Assembly: GCF_900105135.1 (NCBI RefSeq)
Contig: NZ_LT629741.1
Location: 1,984,001 to 2,048,000 of the forward strand
Reading direction: 5' to 3'
Length of the DNA stretch: 64,000 nt
Source of the DNA: Gramella sp. MAR_2010_147
Lineage (GTDB): Bacteria; Bacteroidota; Bacteroidia; Flavobacteriales; Flavobacteriaceae
In this document: positions 19,683 through 26,879 of the stretch, in pieces
Layout of the letters: each line of letters starts with the position of its first letter
How positions within the stretch are numbered: position 1 is the first letter of the stretch
The notes under the pieces: generated by a model
What the model saw: the letters and a program-made list of their open reading frames with translations, nothing else
Databases searched by the model: none
Told to the model about the DNA's origin: nothing
Translations under genes and position numbers: made by a program

Positions 19683-19707
19683 TTTATTTCGTTTTTAGTA
19701 GTTAAAC

Positions 19708-20226
19708 TTAGCTTAATGCAGCAATTAATTCTGCTTTCTTCATAGAAGAGTATCCCTCAACACCTTTTTCTTTTGCCATTTCCCTCAGTTCTACTACTGT
19801 GTTCTGGCTAAGGTCTTCTGATTTCTTATCAGATTTGGTCTCAGTCTTCTTTGTTTCTTTTTTAGCTTCTTCTTTTTTAGGCTCTGCCTTTTTAGTTGAT
19901 GCTTTTTTACCTCCTTTAAGGTCTATTCCTTCAATAAGAATCTCTGTTAGAGCCTGACGGTGACCATTCTTAACACGGTAACCTTTACGTCTTTTCTTTT
20001 TGAAAACAATAACCTTATCACCTTTTAAGTGACGGTTGATCTTTGCTCCAACAAGAGCTCCATCTATAGCCGGGGCGCCAACAGTAACATTATCACCATC
20101 TGCAGTAAGTAAAACTTTGTTAAAAGAAACACTGTCTCCTTCTTCACCTGCTAAACGGTTTACGTAAACCTTTTGGTCTTTTGCAACTTTAAATTGCTGC
20201 CCTGCTATCTCTACAATTGCGTACAT
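19708..20226 (-). CDS. rplU: 50S ribosomal protein L21 with C-terminal SAP/Rho_N-like extension
   Basis: A 172-residue protein. Residues 1-103 are a complete bL21 (MYAIVEIAGQQFKVAKDQK at the start, KKRRKGYRVKNGHRQ near the end of the domain). Then comes a Lys/Glu/Thr-rich linker (about 105-137), and the final 35 residues (NTVVELREMAKEKGVEGYSS, then MKKAELIAAL) look like a helix-extended loop-helix of the SAP or Rho N-terminal type, a fold that binds nucleic acids. bL21 is normally about 103 residues, so the addition is large. It heads the L21-L27 operon under a well-matched promoter. Confidence 0.95.
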   Translation of the reverse strand: MYAIVEIAGQQFKVAKDQKVYVNRLAGEEGDSVSFNKVLLTADGDNVTVGAPAIDGALVGAKINRHLKGDKVIVFKKKRRKGYRVKNGHRQALTEILIEGIDLKGGKKASTKKAEPKKEEAKKETKKTETKSDKKSEDLSQNTVVELREMAKEKGVEGYSSMKKAELIAALS

Positions 20227-20287
20227 AGCGTATAATTAATTATTTAAATACTTAAAATAGTGCTTACATTTTTCACGCAAGCGGGTG

Positions 20288-20318
20288 CAAATATAATCCT
20301 AATTAATTAATTGACAAA
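20288..20318 (-). promoter_or_regulatory. Bacteroidota-type promoter of rplU-rpmA
   Basis: On the minus strand TTTG (20318-20315), a 19-base spacer, then TATATTTG (20295-20288): an exact match to TTTG-N19-TAnnTTTG. The start codon is about 62 bases downstream, leaving a leader long enough for ribosomal-protein feedback control, though no specific fold was worked out. Confidence 0.78.
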
Positions 20319-20325
20319 GGTTTTT

Positions 20326-20841
20326 CTATTTTTCAGAATCACCAGAAATCGTATGTTTCTTCGCTTCTTTAGTATTCCATGATTTTTTGAATAACTGCAT
20401 ATAAGCTAGCGTCAATACCAGACTTGTTGCAAAGCCCATCACAGCTACTACAAAAAGTACAATTCCAATATTGGTATTATAATCTTTGATCCAAACTGTA
20501 ATGAGATCATCAAGAAATCCAGGATTAAATTCTGTAGCATAAAGACCAAAGAAAATAGTGAAAATGATCGTAGCATTAAAACCCGTTAGAAGGCCGGCCA
20601 TAAACCCCTTCTGAAATTTGAATTTATTCCCCTTATGCAGTCTGTAATGCTTGATTGCTTCAAACATCCCGTAAGCCATAATAACTCCATTAAATAAACT
20701 ATAAATTGGATTTACATGAGCTCCAAATAAGGAGAGTATTAAAAAATAAGCAATTAAACCAGCTGCAATAGCAACTCCATATTTAACGGGAATACTTAAT
20801 TTGTCCATAGCACTTTGAGATTTTTCATAGTAAATTTCCAA
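20326..20841 (-). CDS. DUF4199-like membrane protein
   Basis: A 171-residue inner-membrane protein with four hydrophobic helices, at about residues 20-40, 45-62, 80-102 and 125-150. It ends in a short hydrophilic tail. The pattern of a GxxxAYG-like second helix followed by KHYRLHKGNKFKFQKGFMAGL fits the DUF4199 family of Bacteroidota, whose role is unknown. A second ATG at residue 12 is a possible alternative start. It is divergent from the M16 peptidase pair and 99 bases upstream of rplU on the same strand. Confidence 0.75.
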   Translation of the reverse strand: MEIYYEKSQSAMDKLSIPVKYGVAIAAGLIAYFLILSLFGAHVNPIYSLFNGVIMAYGMFEAIKHYRLHKGNKFKFQKGFMAGLLTGFNATIIFTIFFGLYATEFNPGFLDDLITVWIKDYNTNIGIVLFVVAVMGFATSLVLTLAYMQLFKKSWNTKEAKKHTISGDSEK

Positions 20842-20977
20842 AAAATGTTACGTTTATTACCTTAATAGCATGTTAATTTTAACACTTTTCACCAGGAGTT
20901 AGTATTTATACCAAAATAATGTAACTTTTTAGCTCTAATAGTTACTAATTAATACAATTGAAAAAACCTATTTTAAA

Positions 20978-22300
20978 ATGATTAACAAACTAAAACTTGT
21001 TGCCTGCTTTTTCTTTATAGGAATCGTAGGTTTCGCTCAGGAAGTTGAATTCACTGAGTATGATTTAGACAACGGGCTCCATGTTATTCTGCATAAGGAT
21101 AATTCGGCACCGGTTGTTACCACCTCTGTAATGTACCACGTTGGAGGAAAAGATCGTGAAGATGGAAGAACCGGAATGGCTCATTTCTTTGAACATCTTC
21201 TTTTTGAAGGAACTGAAAATATTCCAAATGGAAAATGGTTTGAAATAGTTAGCTCCCATGGGGGAAGTAACAATGCGAACACAAGCCAGGACAGAACTTA
21301 TTATTACGAAGTATTTCCTTCAAACAACCTTGAACTTGGATTATGGATGGAGTCTGAAAGGATGATGCACCCAATTATTGGTCAAAAGGGAGTGGATACC
21401 CAGAATGAAGTGGTAAAAGAAGAAAGAAGACTTCGATATGACAACTCTCCTTATGGAAATCTCCTGCAGTCCATGCAAGAGAACATGTTTGTGAACCACC
21501 CTTACAAAGATCCTAATGTTGGTTATATGGAAGATCTTGATGCTGCGACACTGGACGAATTTAAAGCTTATTTTGATAAATATTATGTACCTAACAATGC
21601 TGTGCTTGTTGTAGCGGGAGACATAGATATGGATAAGACTAAAAAAATGATCAAGGATTATTTTGGTCCTATCCAGAAAGGGGAAGAGATCACAAGAAAT
21701 TACCCAGAAGAAGAGCCAATTACAAAGCAAATAAATGCAAAAGCTTATGATTCTAACATTCAAATTCCTGCTTCAGTAATTGGATATAGAACCCCTGCTT
21801 TCACAAAAAAGGATTCATATGTTCTAAATATGATCTCAGATTATCTAAGTGACGGGAATAGCTCTAAATTGTATAAGAAATTGGTTGATGAGCAAAAACA
21901 AGCTCTTCAAATAGGTGCCTTTAACCTTGAACAGGAAGATTATGGAATGTACCTTATTTTTGGTATCCCTCTTGGCGAAACATCTTTGGAGACCTTGAAT
22001 ACCGAAGTAGAAGAGGAGATCGCTAAACTAAGAAATGAGATGATTTCAGAAAGTGACTTTCAAAAACTTCAGAATAAAGCTGAAAATAGTTTCGTGAATT
22101 CTAATTCGAGCGTGGCAGGGATCGCAAATTCCTTAGCTAGAAACTACCTGCTTTACGGGGATACCGATCTTATTAATGATGAGATCGAAATCTACCGTTC
22201 TATTACTCGTGAGGATATAAAGAGGGTAGCCAGCGAATACCTGAAACCAAATCAAAGAGTGGTATTGGAATACTTACCTGCAAACGAACAGGCAGAATAA
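20978..22300 (+). CDS. Secreted M16-family zinc peptidase, catalytic subunit
   Basis: A 440-residue M16 (pitrilysin/processing-peptidase) protein with a signal peptide ending near GFAQ (residue 21). The inverted zinc motif HFFEH (His69, Glu72, His73) and the downstream acidic ligand region NEVVKEERR (about 143-151) are intact, so it should be active. It has one catalytic and one C-terminal M16 domain, as in the short bacterial branch. The next gene, 20 bases downstream, encodes a related protein without the motif, matching the known arrangement of active/inactive M16 heterodimers. It probably cleaves peptides in the periplasm or outside the cell. Confidence 0.94.
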   Translation: MINKLKLVACFFFIGIVGFAQEVEFTEYDLDNGLHVILHKDNSAPVVTTSVMYHVGGKDREDGRTGMAHFFEHLLFEGTENIPNGKWFEIVSSHGGSNNANTSQDRTYYYEVFPSNNLELGLWMESERMMHPIIGQKGVDTQNEVVKEERRLRYDNSPYGNLLQSMQENMFVNHPYKDPNVGYMEDLDAATLDEFKAYFDKYYVPNNAVLVVAGDIDMDKTKKMIKDYFGPIQKGEEITRNYPEEEPITKQINAKAYDSNIQIPASVIGYRTPAFTKKDSYVLNMISDYLSDGNSSKLYKKLVDEQKQALQIGAFNLEQEDYGMYLIFGIPLGETSLETLNTEVEEEIAKLRNEMISESDFQKLQNKAENSFVNSNSSVAGIANSLARNYLLYGDTDLINDEIEIYRSITREDIKRVASEYLKPNQRVVLEYLPANEQAE

Positions 22301-22320
22301 TAAATCAAAAAATATAGATA

Positions 22321-24387
22321 ATGATAAAAAATATATTAACCCTGGCAGCAGTTTTAACTCTGTCTGCTGGTGTTTCAGCTCAAATAGATCGAAGTAAAAT
22401 GCCCGAACCTGGGCCTGCTCCGAAAGTAAATGTGGACGAACCTGAAACTTTTGATCTGGATAACGGATTACAGGTAATGATCGTTGAGAACCATAAATTA
22501 CCAAGGGTAGCGATGTCGTTAAGATTTGACAACCCTCCCCATGTAGAAGGTAGTAAAGCAGGTGTTTCAGGAATTACCGGGGACCTTATAGGAACCGGGA
22601 CTACGAACATGACCAAAGATGAATTCAACGAAAGAGTTGATTTTCTTGGAGCACGTTTAAATTTCTACGCTGGAGGAGCAAACGCTAACACCCTTTCTAA
22701 ATATTTCCCTGAAGTATTAGGCCTGATGGCTGATGGAATGGTGAACGCAAAATTCACTCAGGAAGAATTTGACAAGTCAAAAGCCAGAACTATTGATGGG
22801 CTTAAGAGCAGCGAAAAAGATGTTTCCTATAACGCAAGAAGAGTACGATCTGCACTTGCTTATGGAAAAGATCACCCATACGGTGAATTTTCTACTCAGG
22901 AAACGGTAAATAATATTGAGCTTGCCGATGTGAAATCTTATTACAGCACATGGTTCTCTCCTAAAAATGCCTATTTGGTTATTGTTGGGGATGTAGACGA
23001 AGATGAAGTGAAAGATCTTGTGAAAAAGAATTTTTCCAGCTGGAAAGGAACTGCTACTCCAGATGTGACTTTACCTACAGTTTCTAATGTTGAAGAAACA
23101 GAGATCGATTTCGTAAATATGCCAAACGCTGTTCAAAGTGAAATCGCGCTAGTGAACACTATCAATCTTAAGAAGAAAGACGACGATTATTTCCCGGTTC
23201 TTGTAGCTAACAAGATCCTTGGTGGCGGTGGTGAAGCGAGACTTTTTCTTAATTTAAGAGAAGACAAGGGATACACCTACGGAGCTTACTCCAGTACAGG
23301 AAATGACAAATATGCGTCTACCTTTGTAGCCAGCGCCAGCGTTAGAAATGAAGTTACAGATAGCTCTGTGGTTGCTTTTCTTGACGAAGTATACAAGATT
23401 AGAAATGAAAAAGTAACAGATCAGGAACTTGCAAATGCAAAGGCCAAAATTACTGGAGATTTTGTTTTATCCCTGGAGCAACCTGCAACTATTGCAAATT
23501 TTGCCATGGAAATTGAAACCGAGGATCTTGACGATAATTTCTACGAAGAATATCTTGAAAGAATTGATGAGGTAACTAAAGATGATGTCCAAAGAGTTGC
23601 CCAGAAATATTTCATGGCAGATAATTCGAGAATCGTGATCGCAGGAAAAGGTTCTGATGTACTTGAGAATCTGGAAAAAATGACTTATAACGGCAAAACA
23701 ATTCCGATAAATTATTATAATAGATTTGGTGAAAAGACTGAAAAACCAGAAGCCAAAACAGTAGATGCTTCTGTTACTACCGAGGCTGTTTTCTCCAAAT
23801 ATATTGACGCTATTGGCGGCAAAGAAGCCGTAAATAATGTAGAAAGTGTTGTAATGCTTGCTCAGGCTGAGGTTCAGGGAATGAAATTAGACCTTGAAAT
23901 GAAAAGAACCATGGAAGGCAAACTTTCCCAGTCAATTTCTATGGGAGGAAATGTGATGAATAAGCAGGTTTTTGACGGAGAAACCGGATTTGTAATGGCA
24001 CAGGGACAAAAAATGCCATATAATGAAGAACAAATTGAAACCGCTAAAACAGATGCCAATCCATTTCCTGAATTAAGTGTTGGTGATGCCAAGGTAACAG
24101 GGTTGGAAAAGGTGAATGGTGAAGATGCTTATGTTGTTGAAATAGATGACAACAACAAAAATTTCTATTCCGTTAAAACAGGATTAAAAGTTCAATCTAT
24201 TAAAACTGTGAGCCAGGCTGGACAAACGATGACTATTCCAACAGGTTATAGTGATTACCAGGAAGTAGAAGGAGTAAAGTTTCCTTTTACGATCTCTCAA
24301 AGCATGGGACCACAGTCTTTTGAATTTAAAGTTTCTGAAATTCTAGTAAACGAAGGAATTTCTGAAGAGGATTTTGCGACTGAATAA
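22321..24387 (+). CDS. Inactive M16-family partner with C-terminal lipid-carrier-like domain
   Basis: A 688-residue secreted protein (signal peptide ending near GVSAQ). Two M16 domains span about 30-460. The zinc motif is absent: the region corresponding to HxxEH reads GVSGITGDLIGTGT, so this subunit should bind rather than cut peptides. The conserved substrate-clamp motif GGGGEARLFLNLREDKGYTYGAYS is present. After about residue 485 an extra domain of about 200 residues follows (FSKYIDAIGGKEAVNNVESV onward), resembling LolA/LppX-like outer-membrane lipoprotein carrier folds. It is translated right after the active subunit and surely forms a complex with it. Confidence 0.92.
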   Translation: MIKNILTLAAVLTLSAGVSAQIDRSKMPEPGPAPKVNVDEPETFDLDNGLQVMIVENHKLPRVAMSLRFDNPPHVEGSKAGVSGITGDLIGTGTTNMTKDEFNERVDFLGARLNFYAGGANANTLSKYFPEVLGLMADGMVNAKFTQEEFDKSKARTIDGLKSSEKDVSYNARRVRSALAYGKDHPYGEFSTQETVNNIELADVKSYYSTWFSPKNAYLVIVGDVDEDEVKDLVKKNFSSWKGTATPDVTLPTVSNVEETEIDFVNMPNAVQSEIALVNTINLKKKDDDYFPVLVANKILGGGGEARLFLNLREDKGYTYGAYSSTGNDKYASTFVASASVRNEVTDSSVVAFLDEVYKIRNEKVTDQELANAKAKITGDFVLSLEQPATIANFAMEIETEDLDDNFYEEYLERIDEVTKDDVQRVAQKYFMADNSRIVIAGKGSDVLENLEKMTYNGKTIPINYYNRFGEKTEKPEAKTVDASVTTEAVFSKYIDAIGGKEAVNNVESVVMLAQAEVQGMKLDLEMKRTMEGKLSQSISMGGNVMNKQVFDGETGFVMAQGQKMPYNEEQIETAKTDANPFPELSVGDAKVTGLEKVNGEDAYVVEIDDNNKNFYSVKTGLKVQSIKTVSQAGQTMTIPTGYSDYQEVEGVKFPFTISQSMGPQSFEFKVSEILVNEGISEEDFATE

Positions 24388-24410
24388 ATTTTAATAAAAC
24401 AGTAAAACTA

Positions 24411-24436
24411 AAGCCCCCTATTTCGGGGCTTTTTTT
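24411..24436. terminator. Bidirectional terminator between M16 pair and EamA gene
   Basis: Stem AAGCCCC / GGGGCTT (24411-24417 and 24425-24431) with a seven-base loop and a T-run that overlaps the EamA stop codon region. It ends the M16 operon and may serve the convergent EamA gene. Confidence 0.87.
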
Positions 24437-25331
24437 ATGTCGCCTGTTTTCTGAATTTAGAGACAATATCTTTTGATCTATTTACTATAAACACACCAAT
24501 TAAAATCACAAAAGATGAGATAAGTTGCCAGAAACTAAATACTTCTCCGTCTAAAATACCCCAACCTAAAGCAACCACTGGAATAGTGTAGGTTACCGAT
24601 GTTGTAAACACGGGATCTGTTATTTGAACAAGTTTATTGAAAATAATCATAGCCACACCAGTACCTATCACTCCTAAAATTCCCACATAAATTAAAGAAG
24701 ATCGTATTTCTACGCTCAAATTTGACATTTCAAAACCAGAATAATACAAAATGGCAATGGCCGGAATAAGTAACACTGAAAAATTTCCTGCGGTTATCCC
24801 AAGTGGCGTGATATTACTCATTCGGGTTTTAAGAATATTTACATTCAAAGCATAACAACCGGTAGCCAGAATCACTAAGAAAGAATAAAAATAATTTTGA
24901 TCTGGATTGATACTTGCCCCGCTAAATATAAGCCCGGCGGTTCCCAGGAGGCCAATAATCACACCTGTAATTTTATTCTGGGTAAATACTGCCCTAAAGA
25001 ATAAGACTCCAAAAATGAGCGTTAATAATGGGGTTGTGGCATTCAGAATAGATGCTATGGCACTATCTATTTCAGTTTCGGCAAAAGCAAAAAGGTATAC
25101 CGGAAAGAAAGAGCCAAGAAAACCTGAAATAACGATCCATTTCCATTGTTGTTTTGTAAGTTTTGAAATACTCTTAAATCCTACCAGGATCAGGAAAAGA
25201 GCAGCAAAAATAATTCTGAATGATCCTACCTGCAATGCAGTTAAACCAATAAGCGCCTTTTTAATGAGAATAAAGGAACTTCCCCATACAATAGAAAGTA
25301 TGATCAAATAGATCCATTTAAGGTTTTTCAC
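24435..25331 (-). CDS. EamA/DMT-family permease
   Basis: A 298-residue inner-membrane protein with about ten hydrophobic helices in two repeated EamA halves. The first starts IYLIILSIVWGSSFILIKKAL with the typical GSSF, and the second has ILATGCYALNVNIL. Drug/metabolite exporters of this family move amino acids or other metabolites, and the substrate is not predictable. It is monocistronic and convergent with the M16 operon. It starts at the ATG at 25331 with normal family length. Confidence 0.9.
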   Translation of the reverse strand: MKNLKWIYLIILSIVWGSSFILIKKALIGLTALQVGSFRIIFAALFLILVGFKSISKLTKQQWKWIVISGFLGSFFPVYLFAFAETEIDSAIASILNATTPLLTLIFGVLFFRAVFTQNKITGVIIGLLGTAGLIFSGASINPDQNYFYSFLVILATGCYALNVNILKTRMSNITPLGITAGNFSVLLIPAIAILYYSGFEMSNLSVEIRSSLIYVGILGVIGTGVAMIIFNKLVQITDPVFTTSVTYTIPVVALGWGILDGEVFSFWQLISSFVILIGVFIVNRSKDIVSKFRKQAT

Positions 25332-25502
25332 AGCCTGTTATTTTTAAATTAGGACTGCGAAGATATATTTTCTTGAAGCTCTTTAATTGGGAATACTCCA
25401 AAACCTATAATAGAAATAAGTTCCATGTTTCTTAAGGTCTGATTTTGAATATTATGATCTTTCTAAAATTTAATTATAGGATCAGGCTTATATATAAAAC
25501 TA

Positions 25503-25532
25503 AAAAACCTCCAACATACGTTAGAGGTTTTT
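25503..25532 (-). terminator. Terminator of the second SusCD operon
   Basis: Stem AAAAACCTC / GAGGTTTTT (25503-25511 and 25524-25532). The A-run on the plus strand serves as a U-tract for minus-strand transcripts ending after the SusD-like gene. Confidence 0.85.
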
Positions 25533-25553
25533 AGTTGTTCTAGATATTCGTTT

Positions 25554-26864
25554 CTAATTTAACTGCTCGGTAAATGGTGTTGGAAAGGCATCTATAATGT
25601 TATCTCCAGCACGATCTAACGGCACATTCGCTTCATTGAGCATATCCAGCCTTCTTAGATCGATCCAACGATGACCTTCAGCCAGTAAAGAATATCTTCT
25701 TTGTCTTAGAACTTCTTCAAGCAAACTATCTGCATCAGTAGCACCAGAATAATCTGATAATCCAGCGGCATTTCTTACAATATTAATTGCTTCAACAGTT
25801 TCATCGTTATCTGTTCCAATATTGGCTTCAGCATAGATAAGGATTAGTTCTTCGTTTCTAATTAAATATACCGGATCCACATTACTTTCGTATACCGTGA
25901 TCTGGTATTGCGCAGATAAGCCATCTGTTAATACTACCTCTTCTAGCATTATAGATTTTTCCTCAACTCTTAAGTCTCCAGGAGCCGCATCTGCGATCCA
26001 GGATGGATGAACCATAAATTCCTGGCCGGATTGCATAGGCACGTGATATTGTGCATTAAGGATATCGTTACCGGTTAAACCAAAAATATGTGAAGGACCT
26101 TCATACAAGTCCCCGTCCAGATCAAGAAATGAATCTGCCAGTAAGCTGAGAGCTAATTGATCATTCTCCTGGTACAAGGCAACCCTTGCTGCTATAGCCC
26201 TATTAAACTCACTAAAAGTAGCAGCTGTATCAAACCCATCAAAACCTGAACTTAAACTTACAAATTCTTCAGTTCCACTAGCAAGATCTGCATTAGCCTC
26301 ATCAAGAAGACTCATAATAGCGGTAAGAGCTTCGTCGTAACCCACATTCGGCCCAAGGTTATCAGGGTCGGCTACATCTATTCTAATTCCGTTATCAAAC
26401 TGGCGGTTCGCCACCATCAATAAAGCATATGCTTTCAGGGTCTTGGCATAACCATAGTAGTCGCTCTTTTGCGCATCACTAAATCCGGCTACAGAATTTT
26501 CAACGGCTTCAATAAGAATATTAGCCGACTTCACGATCTTATACCAGGCGGCGTATGAACGCGTGGTTAAAAATCCATTATTATCCAGAGGCCCTTTCAG
26601 CAGCTCTCCGGTATATCGCGGATCTACACTTGTGAGGTCATAATACTCCCTACCTAAAATACTCACAGTATCATAATGAAACTCCAGGTCGCTACGCATA
26701 ATAGCCTCAAGGCCTGTAGCCAGTAGCATAATATCACCAGCGGTTGCCCCTTCTTCAAAACTACTTACGGTAGGTGCATTTGGATTTTCGATATCTTCTA
26801 ATTCGCACCCCGGGAAGAGTATCAACGCAAACATGAAGATGAATGTTATTGATAATTTTTTCAT
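25554..26864 (-). CDS. SusD/RagB-family outer-membrane lipoprotein
   Basis: A 436-residue surface lipoprotein with lipobox LFPGC (Cys20) followed by ELEDIENPNAP. The typical SusD C-terminal signature is complete: RNEELILIYAEANI, then VLRQRRYSLLAEGHRWIDLRR. TPR-like helices in the N-terminal half include ILIEAVENSVAGFSDAQK. It is 15 bases after its SusC partner. Its sequence differs from the SusD-like protein at 87-1526, so the two systems are not recent duplicates. No polysaccharide-degrading enzyme is near, so its ligand is unknown. Confidence 0.95.
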   Translation of the reverse strand: MKKLSITFIFMFALILFPGCELEDIENPNAPTVSSFEEGATAGDIMLLATGLEAIMRSDLEFHYDTVSILGREYYDLTSVDPRYTGELLKGPLDNNGFLTTRSYAAWYKIVKSANILIEAVENSVAGFSDAQKSDYYGYAKTLKAYALLMVANRQFDNGIRIDVADPDNLGPNVGYDEALTAIMSLLDEANADLASGTEEFVSLSSGFDGFDTAATFSEFNRAIAARVALYQENDQLALSLLADSFLDLDGDLYEGPSHIFGLTGNDILNAQYHVPMQSGQEFMVHPSWIADAAPGDLRVEEKSIMLEEVVLTDGLSAQYQITVYESNVDPVYLIRNEELILIYAEANIGTDNDETVEAINIVRNAAGLSDYSGATDADSLLEEVLRQRRYSLLAEGHRWIDLRRLDMLNEANVPLDRAGDNIIDAFPTPFTEQLN

Positions 26865-26879
26865 GATTGTTCTATTTTT

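Noticed and set aside
21341-21763. 140-residue minus-strand open frame
   Set aside because: It is antisense to the catalytic M16 gene and has odd composition rich in Ile, Phe, Cys and His.
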